Below, one piece after another: positions 25,099 through 33,593 of a stretch of 33,666 nt of DNA. Every line of letters begins with the position of its first letter. The stretch's first letter is position 1. The position numbers and the translations under genes are program-made. Source of the stretch: an uncultured Opitutaceae bacterium (GTDB lineage Bacteria; Verrucomicrobiota; Verrucomicrobiia; Opitutales; Opitutaceae); the NCBI GenBank assembly GCA_937942145.1, contig CALDFV010000185.1, positions 1 through 33,666 of the forward strand, written 5' to 3'. The notes below the pieces were generated by a model. It searched no databases. It was not told the origin of the DNA and saw only the letters and a list, made by a program, of their open reading frames with translations.

Positions 25099-26391
25099 AT
25101 GAATCGTCGCCAGTTTATCAACCGATCCACTGCTGCTAGTCTAGTCGCAACGACACCCCTCATCCTTCCTTCTGGGCTACTGGGAGCGTCATCCCCGTCC
25201 AAACAGATTACACTCGGATGTATCGGAATGGGGCCGCAGGGCACGACAACGAATATGGCGGCTTTCTTAAAGCTTCCGAACGCGCGGGTGCTCGCAGTGT
25301 GCGACTGCAAGCTCAGCCGAGCTCACGAAGCCAAGGCGCTCGTTGATCAAGCTTATGAAAACAACGATTGCAAAGTCTACCAGGACTTTCGTGACGTCAT
25401 CGGCCGGGAGGATATTGATGCCGTCGTGATCTCGACTCCCGATCACTGGCATGTGCCCATGTCTTTGATAGCGCTGCGGGCGGGCAAGGATGTTTTTAGC
25501 GAAAAGCCTAGCCTCACTATCACCGAAGGTCGCGAGCTGGTTCGTGAGGCGGCCAAATATCAAAAGGTCTTTCAATGGGGCATTGAAGACCGTAGTTTGA
25601 CCAAGTACTGGATGCTAGCTGGCTTGGCCCGAACGGGTGCCATAGGGGAAGTGCATTCAGTCGAGTGCGGCCTGCCTAATAAGCCACTCTTTGATATCGA
25701 AAAACCCGCCGCCATTCCCGCAGACCTCGACTGGAACCTCTGGCTGGGACCCGCACCCTCTGCTGAATACACACCGACCGTAACAGCGAACCAACGATGG
25801 CGCCAGCACACCGACTACAGCGGTGGCAGCCTTACCGACTGGGGTGCCCATCTTTGCGATACAGCGCAAATTGGTATCGGGATGGAAAGCAGTGGCCCCT
25901 CCGAAATACTCGGTACGAGTGCTAAACTCCCCAAAAGTTCCTACGTGACCGCGCCCTCAGGATACGACATTCTGTTTCGCTATACCAATGACGCGACCAT
26001 TCGAGTTCGCGATACTGCCCGTAAGATTTTCATCCGCTTCGAAGGAACCGACGGTTGGATACAGTGCGAAAAGTGGAACGGTGTATTGTCTGCCAGCAAC
26101 ATGGATCTGTTCCGGAACAAAGAACTCGGCAAGCATCCCGATTTTTGGCCTCTTCCCGAAAGAGAGCAAAAGGAATTCATCGAAGCGGTCATCAATCGCG
26201 GAACGACTGCTTACCATCCAGAAGCGGGTCACCGGCTTTCAAGCATGCTACACCTTGGGCACATCGCGGTGCGCTCCGGAAAGACGATTCACTGGAACCC
26301 GAAAAAGGAGCAGTTCGCCAAAGAGGCTAAGGAACATCAAGCCAGCATCATCTACCGCCGAGAAAGTCGCAAATGGGAAAAGGGTATCTGA
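25099..26391 (+). CDS. Tat-exported Gfo/Idh/MocA-family oxidoreductase
   Basis: An NAD(P)-dependent oxidoreductase of the Gfo/Idh/MocA family; such exported members in Verrucomicrobiota usually act on sugars or inositols of unknown identity. From the ATG at 25099 the 430 residues begin with a twin-arginine signal (MNRRQFINRSTAASLVATTP). The Rossmann motif GMGPQG is at 43-48, and the catalytic-type EKP (135-137) is in DVFSEKPSLT. HWHVP, the WLGPAP and YSGGSLTDWGAHLCD segments are typical of the larger exported subgroup. The frame is also open from a TTG at 25051, but the Tat signal fixes the start at 25099. It has no operon partner, and its stop is only about 20 bases from the right repeat arm. 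Confidence 0.93.
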   Translation: MNRRQFINRSTAASLVATTPLILPSGLLGASSPSKQITLGCIGMGPQGTTTNMAAFLKLPNARVLAVCDCKLSRAHEAKALVDQAYENNDCKVYQDFRDVIGREDIDAVVISTPDHWHVPMSLIALRAGKDVFSEKPSLTITEGRELVREAAKYQKVFQWGIEDRSLTKYWMLAGLARTGAIGEVHSVECGLPNKPLFDIEKPAAIPADLDWNLWLGPAPSAEYTPTVTANQRWRQHTDYSGGSLTDWGAHLCDTAQIGIGMESSGPSEILGTSAKLPKSSYVTAPSGYDILFRYTNDATIRVRDTARKIFIRFEGTDGWIQCEKWNGVLSASNMDLFRNKELGKHPDFWPLPEREQKEFIEAVINRGTTAYHPEAGHRLSSMLHLGHIAVRSGKTIHWNPKKEQFAKEAKEHQASIIYRRESRKWEKGI

Positions 26392-26409
26392 GAGATTGTC
26401 CTATAAATC

Positions 26410-26940
26410 CAATTACTTTAATTGATTGAATTTGTAGAGAGGGTCGTCTCAGCCACCGACGTTTCGAGGGTCTCCGACGAGACGAACTGCAAAATGAGAG
26501 TCAATAGAAAATCTAATCCCACGGGGGTTTGATTGTGACATATTAGACATTCTCTAAGAAAGGGTCTAATAATGGCGTTTCGATTGCTTTGGGTATGGTA
26601 GGGCTGGCTATCCCTAGTATAGACTTGATACATCGATTACAGATGCCCGCACAGAACGACAAGATTGCGAAGACTTCGTGAAATAGGCTAATTAAATGAC
26701 GGATTACGCGGAGAGTTTTCTGTAGGAGCGGTTTTACACCGCGATCCTCATTGGTTTGTCGCGGCGTAAAGCCGCTCCTACATTGGGATTTTGCAAGTTT
26801 GAGGGCCACACATTAGGAGAGTTATCCTGATACGCGGCGTGGCGCCATTCAGCCGTGCCGATGAATTTCTCCCAATCCGGCTGACTAGGGATAGTCAGCC
26901 CTACCATTTGAAATCCGGAAAGCGACCTATTGTACACCCT
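26410..26940 (-). repeat. Right arm of the long inverted repeat flanking the Gfo/Idh/MocA gene
   Basis: The reverse complement of this stretch follows the left arm from 24191 onward: the GGTCGCTTTCCGGATTTCAA segment, the TAGTCAGCC hairpin (26879-26900), the CACGCCGCGTATCAGGATAA segment, the long GTAGGAGCGG hairpin, the CTCTCCGCGTAATCCGTCAT segment, then AGGGATAGCCAGCCCTACCA and a GTCTCGTCGGAGAC small palindrome. It lacks the 245-base insertion. Its own ends, 26552-26618 and 26940-26880, are again approximate inverted repeats of one another. No gene is supported in 26392-26995. Confidence 0.85.
26722..26781. repeat. Long hairpin, GTAGGAGCGG family, right copy
   Basis: GTAGGAGCGGTTTTACACCG followed by CGAT pairs with TCGCGGCGTAAAGCCGCTCC followed by TAC. 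It is the inverted counterpart of 24351-24411. The C/T changes on the two sides of the stem are partly compensated by G-T pairing. Confidence 0.85.
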
Positions 26941-26995
26941 CTATTTATTTGATAGACGGATCTACGCAGAATAGGTTTCTCGTTGAAGCGATTAG

Positions 26996-29900
26996 CTAAT
27001 TGTCAGACGGCAGGACCAAACGGAAAAAACGCTGCTCGCGAATTCCTAAAGGTTCGAGGTATCTAATTACTGATGACGTGCTAAACAGGTCCTGGGAAGT
27101 CTCGAACATCCCCGGCTCGGTCGCCCAATTTTCAAGGTCGTCAGAATACTGCGGAACAAGTTCCCCTTCGCCAGAGGCGCTCAGATTCCTGTTCCAACGA
27201 AAAATCACGTAGCGAGACCCTTCTGAGTCAAACGTCGTCCAGCTTTCAATCGGAGAGGCGTCCCCTACATCGCCAGGGTTTGATCCTGTCAGAAACTCCA
27301 ACCCGTTGGACAAGCCGTCCCCATCACTGTCCTCATCCATAGAGGGTACCCCATCGTTTTCGCCTAGGTTAAACGAGCGACGTATCCAATCGCCATATTC
27401 ATAACGTTCGACCGAATCCGAGTAAACCCATTGCCTTGACGCTTCGAGACCCCCTATCCCTTGATCGCTGGTCGCTTGGGTCTGCCTAAGTGACTCCAGA
27501 TTTACTGGCACCCATTCTTCCGATTCGTCGGCAAGCGCTCTAATTTGACCGAGAGTCTCCGCTACATCAAACGCTCCGTCGAAGTCGAGAGACTCCACTC
27601 CAAACCAGCCCAATGGCACATAGGCCCACGCTCTCTCGAAAATGTCAATGGAGCCTCCGGATCCCCAGTAATTGACGGATGGGAAAGACAATACATTACC
27701 TCCCGGTTCCGCAGGATTTCTGAAGTCGATAAAACGCAGTTCCTTCCAGCCATTGGCAATTAGGATATCGTCAATCACCTCCAAACGGTATAGTCCGTCT
27801 GCGTACTGGTGGGAATGATGCTGCACAAAAGAACCCGTACTTTGCCACTCATAAGTCGTGAGCGTTGTCTGTGACGCGTCTGCCTGGTAATCCACCTTGC
27901 TCAATACTATAAAACGGTCGTTGATCAACTTGGGTCCATAGCGGTATTCTTTTTCCACCAATTCATCGATCAAGAAGGCCTGAATCCCATCGAAAGCCGA
28001 TGCCTGAATTCGCAGCTCAGTCTTCCAAGTTCCTGCGTCGTTAAACGAGTGATACTTGGAGGTTAAAAGAAAGAGCCCACCCTCTTCGTTACTGGTGATC
28101 TGCTCGAAAGATCCTGGAATCTCAATCAGGCCCAACCGCTTTGGATGGGCCGAATCTTGAAGATCCAATTGCCCCAGCCAATGCCGGTTTACCCATCGAG
28201 AGGATTGGCCCTCTTCCTCAACGCTTTCGCTGGTCTGCAAACCGAAATACAATTTGCCGTCAAACAGCTGGGGCTTGCCTTCTGGCCACGGGACTCGGAT
28301 CACGTTTTCCGAAACCAGATTCGTGCAACTTAGGATCTGGGGGTTCTCCTTGTCTTCAATATCAACCGTATAGACTCTTCCTCCCGCGGAGTAGTAAGGA
28401 TATCCTATAAAATCACGCCCGAACCCGTAATCTAAAAAATAATACGAGTTCTGCCCCGATGGATACCAAACGAAATTCCCATCGGGCAGTAGATCACCTC
28501 GGTAGCTCGATCCAGAACCAGAGTAATTGCCATCATTTGACTTCGAGTCGGAGACTGACCCCAAAAGGGTCGGTTTTTCTGGATCGCTCAAATCGACAAG
28601 GGTGGTTCTGAATTGCTCGATCGTCTCGGAGGGGCCTTCCTCCTTTGCAATCCATTGAACATCGTGCTGGGCAACCAAAAGAACCTCTCCCAAGAGGTGT
28701 GAACCCACCACTACGCCTTCAGGCAGGTCAAGGGACGCAACACTTTCATCGGGATCCTCAATGGGAGACACCTGCAACCTTGCTTGGGAATTGCTCCCAA
28801 TACCGTAAAATCCGTAAAAATTTTGCCCGCGCTCGATCTGTAACAAATTTTCCCCTACCCGGTGAATGTAGTCTACTGGCCAGGCCAAAATGAGATCCGA
28901 TAGCAATGCGGGATTGTCCGGGTCTGAAATATCCAGCGCTTTAAGCGACTGGCCCGAGATTGAGACTACCGAGTCCTCAACGACGCGAGCCCGACGCGCC
29001 TGAAATTCATGCTCGATCGAGCCTCGCTTTATAAGTTCCTCCTCACCGATTTCGATGATCTGGATTCCATTCATCCAACCAACATCGGGAACCGACCCCT
29101 GGTAGGGTAAAAGAATTAGATTTTCCTCTGGGAAGAATCCAAACGCCTTTTCGTCCCAATTCGCTTCCGACCAAGTCCAGCCTTCTTCCTCCCCCACGTA
29201 TACGCGGGATTTCAGCGAGGGTTCGCCTTGGTTGGCGACATCGAACCAAGAGACTGCTAGTTGATTCCCTTCGACGCCAACCGAAATCAATGAGTCCTCG
29301 CCATAGGGTTCCAGGTGCGTGGAAAAACCGGGCACTTCCAGTTCGCCCAAAAGCCTCGGATCGCTGGGATCGGCCAAGTCAATAATGAATAGAGGATCGA
29401 TTTGGAGTACGGTGACCACGTAAAGCAGATTACCGGAAAACCGGGTCGCCGTGATCGACTCATCATTGGCGAACTCCAGCTGGGCAAGCGGTTCTTCAAC
29501 ATCCTCAGGCGCCTCGGAAAGATCAAAGGTCTCCACACTGGCCCACCGCTGACGGGTGTTTTGCCACCTCCAAACCTGGCTGACCACGGTTAACATATTG
29601 CCTTTAATCTGCATGCTAAACTTGTCCAGGACCCGACCAGTGATCGCCACGTGGTGACGGAGAGCCGGAGCTTCATCTGGATCGGAAATGTCAATAACGT
29701 GAACTGTAGATGTGGATTGCCTCAAAACGGAATTATAGGAGTTTGTGGATACGAGCAGCGTCTCTGGAGTCGCCTGGACTTGAGCACCCCAATAGTCGTA
29801 TTTTCCGTTCTTCAGCTCTAGCGGATCGGCGACGACTGGATTGGCCGGATCCGCAAGATCTATCTTCGAAACGTTCAACCCAGATTCCCACTTAATATGC

Positions 29901-30691
29901 TCCGCGCCGGTATCGGGATCCACGACTCTTTCCTGCCAGGTTTGCTGGGAAACCACGTACAAGACACTACCCACCATTCTCGACTCCAGAATATATCCAG
30001 GGACTGGTACGCTGGATTGCTGTTTCAGCTGATTGTCCGCCGTGTGCTCAACGATCAGCACCTTCCCCCCGTTAGTCGCCGGATCATAGGTGAGCAATAC
30101 TACCGAAGGTTCACTGGGGTGCAGATACAGCTGTTCGCCGCTGAAGGGAATGCGCAGACTCGCCAGTCTTTCCGGATTGCTGGAATCTGAAACATCGATT
30201 ACCTGTAATCCTCGGTATTGGTTGAAAAAGTACAGTGTCCGGTCACGCCACTTCCATATATCCGACTCTTCTACCGTTGCCCCATCGGTAGTCGCGTCCG
30301 TTAGCTCGACCGGTCCGCCTGTTCCTGCACGGACTCCCACGTCACTTCCTTCCGAGGGTTCGAACTTCGAATCCCCTTGGTAAAACTCAAACGGCAACGG
30401 ATCGCTCCAGCTAGCCGCCACCTCGATATTCTCATTCTCAATCCCGTCGGGGAGCCGCAATTTCAAGTAGCCCTCGCTTCCCCGCAGGTGGGCAATGGTG
30501 CAGGTCTCCCACTCTCCTTCATCGTTGGTAAAGCGAACTCGTACTCGCCTCACACCATCAGGGAGCTGCATAATCACTGCTCGATCAATCAGCTCCGCGT
30601 CAATCTCTTGAAACTCTCCCAAAGCGGCTTCGCCATGGCTACTTGATACAGCCAGCCAAGCAACTCCCACCAACACATAAAGAGCTTTCAT
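26996..30691 (-). CDS. Very large secreted beta-propeller protein with LVIVD-like repeats
   Basis: A 1231-residue exported protein; no enzymatic function can be assigned. A clear signal peptide (MKALYVLVGVAWLAVSSSHGEA) fixes the start at 30691. The body carries at least nine repeats of the form xhDhsDPxxPxxL, for example VIDVSDSSNPERLASL, FIIDLADPSDPRLLGEL, ALDISDPDNPALLSDL, LVDLSDPEKPTLLGSV and QLDLQDSAHPKRLGLI. These resemble LVIVD and beta-propeller (PF09826-like) proteins and suggest one or two propellers. Near the C-terminus, DEDSDGDGLSNGLEFLTG is a calcium-binding thrombospondin type 3-like repeat, followed by a beta-rich tail ending RFFRLVLPSDN. Binding to a surface or glycan is plausible but unproven. 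Upstream, GGAGGA precedes a six-codon frame rather than this ATG. Confidence 0.85.
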   Translation of the reverse strand: MKALYVLVGVAWLAVSSSHGEAALGEFQEIDAELIDRAVIMQLPDGVRRVRVRFTNDEGEWETCTIAHLRGSEGYLKLRLPDGIENENIEVAASWSDPLPFEFYQGDSKFEPSEGSDVGVRAGTGGPVELTDATTDGATVEESDIWKWRDRTLYFFNQYRGLQVIDVSDSSNPERLASLRIPFSGEQLYLHPSEPSVVLLTYDPATNGGKVLIVEHTADNQLKQQSSVPVPGYILESRMVGSVLYVVSQQTWQERVVDPDTGAEHIKWESGLNVSKIDLADPANPVVADPLELKNGKYDYWGAQVQATPETLLVSTNSYNSVLRQSTSTVHVIDISDPDEAPALRHHVAITGRVLDKFSMQIKGNMLTVVSQVWRWQNTRQRWASVETFDLSEAPEDVEEPLAQLEFANDESITATRFSGNLLYVVTVLQIDPLFIIDLADPSDPRLLGELEVPGFSTHLEPYGEDSLISVGVEGNQLAVSWFDVANQGEPSLKSRVYVGEEEGWTWSEANWDEKAFGFFPEENLILLPYQGSVPDVGWMNGIQIIEIGEEELIKRGSIEHEFQARRARVVEDSVVSISGQSLKALDISDPDNPALLSDLILAWPVDYIHRVGENLLQIERGQNFYGFYGIGSNSQARLQVSPIEDPDESVASLDLPEGVVVGSHLLGEVLLVAQHDVQWIAKEEGPSETIEQFRTTLVDLSDPEKPTLLGSVSDSKSNDGNYSGSGSSYRGDLLPDGNFVWYPSGQNSYYFLDYGFGRDFIGYPYYSAGGRVYTVDIEDKENPQILSCTNLVSENVIRVPWPEGKPQLFDGKLYFGLQTSESVEEEGQSSRWVNRHWLGQLDLQDSAHPKRLGLIEIPGSFEQITSNEEGGLFLLTSKYHSFNDAGTWKTELRIQASAFDGIQAFLIDELVEKEYRYGPKLINDRFIVLSKVDYQADASQTTLTTYEWQSTGSFVQHHSHQYADGLYRLEVIDDILIANGWKELRFIDFRNPAEPGGNVLSFPSVNYWGSGGSIDIFERAWAYVPLGWFGVESLDFDGAFDVAETLGQIRALADESEEWVPVNLESLRQTQATSDQGIGGLEASRQWVYSDSVERYEYGDWIRRSFNLGENDGVPSMDEDSDGDGLSNGLEFLTGSNPGDVGDASPIESWTTFDSEGSRYVIFRWNRNLSASGEGELVPQYSDDLENWATEPGMFETSQDLFSTSSVIRYLEPLGIREQRFFRLVLPSDN

Positions 30692-30708
30692 AACATTCGT
30701 AGAAACAT
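30688..30708 (-). CDS. Possible six-codon leader peptide coupled to the beta-propeller gene
   Basis: On the minus strand GGAGGA (30717-30712) is followed three bases later by ATG (30708), which encodes MFLRML and stops at TGA (30690-30688). That stop overlaps the ATG of the large gene (ATGA, 30691-30688). The strong ribosome-binding site is about 20 bases from the main ATG, too far for direct use, so termination-reinitiation coupling is suggested. It could also be chance. Confidence 0.35.
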   Translation of the reverse strand: MFLRML

Positions 30709-31051
30709 TGGTCCTCCATGTTGTTCAAAAACGGTTTGATCGCCAGAAAAAAAATTAGGCGGATTCAACGCAACCCGAAGCCTATGGACCGGAGAACCCT
30801 CACATTAAGACCATCATACATGCTTGCTCCAGAGTGACCCAAGCTTCCAGTTCCCCAAACTGCTTTCGCAAAGCGAAATCGCGTTCGTTTAAACGATCCC
30901 TGTTCAGCTCCAAACTAAACCCATTATAATTCTCTTTCTAAAAGATGTTTGGCTGTGCCGAATCAGGGTGGCTTCGCCCGCAGGCCCTTTGCCGTCCTCG
31001 CTGCACACGACTCTTAATCTTGCGGATTGCGACTATCTGAAGACCACCCTA
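30709..31051. other. Intergenic region between the DUF1592 and beta-propeller genes
   Basis: No gene is supported here. Two small palindromes are visible: TTTCGC-AAA-GCGAAA (30864-30878) and TCGTTTAAACGA (30885-30896). Neither has a T-run. A promoter for the beta-propeller gene is expected here, but none is clear. Confidence 0.5.
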
Positions 31052-33532
31052 CTACGGCCTCGCAAACGCGTCGCTCAGTGCCACCAATCGAACCAGATCG
31101 CGGAAACCGCCATCTTCAGATTCGAGCGTTTCTAGTATTTGATTAACTTGCGGGCGATCAGCGATCTCGATCTTCCGTCCTAATGCGTAGGCCAGCATTT
31201 TCTTGATTACGGCCATGGAGAATTCACTCTCTCGCTCTACTAAAGACTTTCTGAAGTCCGTAATATCGTGAAAATCAGTCCCATTCGGCAGTGAACCCGA
31301 AGCATCAATCTCTCCACCCTCTTCGTATTGGTCTCGCCATTGTCCAATGGCATCGAAGTTTTCTAGAGCAAATCCAAGCGGATCGATCTTACGGTGGCAT
31401 TCATAGCAGGTTGTATTCTCTCTATGCTGAGTCAATTGCTCGCGGATCGTCTTTGCTCCACGAATATCGGGATCCAGTGGCTCGACATCCGGCGGCGGAG
31501 GCGAAGGAGGAGTGCCCAGTAAATTCTCTAATAGCCAAACCCCACGAACTACGGGTGAAGTATCAAACCCGTTGGCAGTGATTTTCAAAATGCTCGCATG
31601 CCCCAAAACACCGCCACGTCGCGGATCATCTAGTATCACTCTCTGAAATTCAGGTCCCTCAACTCCCTCTATCCCATACACGTTCGCCAAGGATTCATTG
31701 ATAAAGGAATAGTCCGCATCGAGGAATCGGACCAGTCTCTCGTTCTCGTCGAGCGCATTTCGAGTAAACATCTCCGTTTCCTGGCGCATGGCCTTTTCCA
31801 AATCTTCCGTGTAGTAGACCTCAAAACGTTTCGGGTCCGGGGGCGCTTCACCCAGATTTCGCAGGGTCAGCCAACTATCAAGGAAGCCACTGACAAAATG
31901 GTCCGACCTCGCATCGCCCAATAAGCGGAGTATCTGCTCATTCAATACCTCTTTTTGGCGAAGCTGTTTTTTCCTCGCCAATTCAAACAGTGTATCGTCG
32001 GGCATGGTTCCCCAGAGAAAATACGACAAGCGTGAAGCGAGCGCGTAGTCGGTCAAACGCCCGTCGCTTTCCTTAGAAACGGGTTCGTCTAGGTAAAGAA
32101 ATGCCGGAGACACCAATATTGCCTTCAGCCCAGATCTTAATCCATCCAAAGGTGACTTTCCTTTCTCTAATCGCGCATTGACGACGGCCATCAGGCGATT
32201 GACTTCCGGCTTGAGCGCGGGTCGGCGATATGCCCGGTCCGCGAAATTCTTCAGAATTTTCCGCGTCTTTTTCGGATCAAATTCCTCTCCACCCATAATC
32301 ACCTTCCAGCTAGGGGTGGGCCAATCGTCAAACAGCGGTCCCGTGATTTCGACTTCGTAGATCCGGATATGTGGTATTTTCGCGTACTTAATCGAAAACG
32401 CTTTGTCCTCTAGTTTTCGATCCTCTGCAGGAATCTCGTGATCTATTTCCTGATGAACGATCTTTGCGGTCTTCGCGTACACAGGGCGTATATTGAAAGC
32501 CCCATTCATGTAGTTGAATCGTGGAGAAAAGCCCCTATCCAGCCAACTTCGCACCGTATACCATTGAGGCCCGTTATCCGATAATTCGAACGTTCCGAGG
32601 TCGGGCTCATAAGGCTGAGGCAAGTGCAGCCGACCGAATCTTCGGTTTCCGGGGATAATCCGCATGATCATAGGCTCGTTGGGATCGTTGGGCACAACCG
32701 AGGGTTCGTAGCGGTGTTTGCGGTTCCGCGCCTCAGCGAGCACTCTGATCTCATAGTATCCATGATGCGGGACCCCTTCTTCGAACTGGATCAATGGACC
32801 GTAGGAACCGAAATTGAGGCTGGAATTCGGATCCTCGTAAATGTTGATGTGACTCTGTCCATGAGCGATCATGTGGCGCTTATCGAGTTCCGACTGCTGC
32901 AGGAAGGGAGCTGTTAGCCGCCAGGTTTGCGGTTCTGGCTTTTCCGCGAGCCCGAGGGCCTTCTCCACAATCTTATCCGCCGCATCGATGTACTGGTCTA
33001 ACAGATAGCCAGAAGTCACGAGTGTCTCTCCTTCATTGTCCAAGTGCTCGAACATTCGCTCACTAGGAAAGGTCTCAGTCGGATCGAACATGCTCATGTC
33101 GATTTCAAATAGATCCCGAACCGTATTAACGTACTCTCGATGGGATAGACGTCTCAATACCGTCTCACCCGCCGGCTCATCACGACTTTGGTAGGCCTGC
33201 TCAACCGCGGCGGTAAGCCAATTCACAACTTCTTGCCGCTCTTTGTTCGAGGGTTGGTCCTCTTCCTCTGGGGGCATCTCTCCCAGGTTCAGAAGGTCGA
33301 GTACGTCCTGAAAGTCAATCAAGGCATCGTCATCTGCGATTGGATACGATAGTTGATCAAACCGGCGTTCACCCTTTTGCTTTTCCTCGCCATGGCACAG
33401 CACGCAATAACTATCAAGAAAGGGGCGAACAGTGTCGTGGAAAACCGTGGCATCGACGGCACTCAAGTCACTTGAGGAGGCTTCGAGGAGCGTGTTCACG
33501 TGCAAAGCTCCGACGATCACCAGCAATGCCAT
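31052..33532 (-). CDS. DUF1592-family cytochrome-like exported protein (PSCyt/DUF1587/DUF1595/DUF1592/DUF1588/DUF1585)
   Basis: A large multidomain protein typical of Planctomycetota and Verrucomicrobiota, function unknown, thought to be extracytoplasmic. Near the N-terminus is a cytochrome-like CVLCH motif in FLDSYCVLCHGEEKQKG. Then come DUF1587 (LRRLSHREYVNTVRDLF), DUF1595 (FADRAYRRPALKPEVNRLM), DUF1592 (LSYFLWGTMPDDTLFELA to FINESLANVYG), DUF1588 (RRGGVLGHASILKITANG, with a second motif CYECHRKIDPLGFALENFD) and DUF1585 at the end (MLAYALGRKIEIADRPQV). The frame is open to 33652, but that extension overlaps the palindromic repeat at 33594. The hydrophobic leader begins MALLVIVGALHVNTLLEA at 33532; a TTG at 33550 would add a lysine before it. 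The usual DUF1552 partner gene is not next to it. Confidence 0.9.
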   Translation of the reverse strand: MALLVIVGALHVNTLLEASSSDLSAVDATVFHDTVRPFLDSYCVLCHGEEKQKGERRFDQLSYPIADDDALIDFQDVLDLLNLGEMPPEEEDQPSNKERQEVVNWLTAAVEQAYQSRDEPAGETVLRRLSHREYVNTVRDLFEIDMSMFDPTETFPSERMFEHLDNEGETLVTSGYLLDQYIDAADKIVEKALGLAEKPEPQTWRLTAPFLQQSELDKRHMIAHGQSHINIYEDPNSSLNFGSYGPLIQFEEGVPHHGYYEIRVLAEARNRKHRYEPSVVPNDPNEPMIMRIIPGNRRFGRLHLPQPYEPDLGTFELSDNGPQWYTVRSWLDRGFSPRFNYMNGAFNIRPVYAKTAKIVHQEIDHEIPAEDRKLEDKAFSIKYAKIPHIRIYEVEITGPLFDDWPTPSWKVIMGGEEFDPKKTRKILKNFADRAYRRPALKPEVNRLMAVVNARLEKGKSPLDGLRSGLKAILVSPAFLYLDEPVSKESDGRLTDYALASRLSYFLWGTMPDDTLFELARKKQLRQKEVLNEQILRLLGDARSDHFVSGFLDSWLTLRNLGEAPPDPKRFEVYYTEDLEKAMRQETEMFTRNALDENERLVRFLDADYSFINESLANVYGIEGVEGPEFQRVILDDPRRGGVLGHASILKITANGFDTSPVVRGVWLLENLLGTPPSPPPPDVEPLDPDIRGAKTIREQLTQHRENTTCYECHRKIDPLGFALENFDAIGQWRDQYEEGGEIDASGSLPNGTDFHDITDFRKSLVERESEFSMAVIKKMLAYALGRKIEIADRPQVNQILETLESEDGGFRDLVRLVALSDAFARP

Positions 33533-33593
33533 TATCTGTTTAAAAATCAAACCAAGAGAGCTTCGAACTCGTATGCGGTCTAAGACCTCAAAC

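Noticed and set aside
26418-26937. Open frames of about 67-88 codons in the right repeat arm
   Set aside because: They have the same origin as those in the left arm. Such short products from REP-rich DNA are common artefacts.
24183-26940. CRISPR array or integron attC cluster
   Set aside because: The repeats are neither short nor evenly spaced, there are no uniform spacers, and no cas or integrase gene or attC core sites are present.
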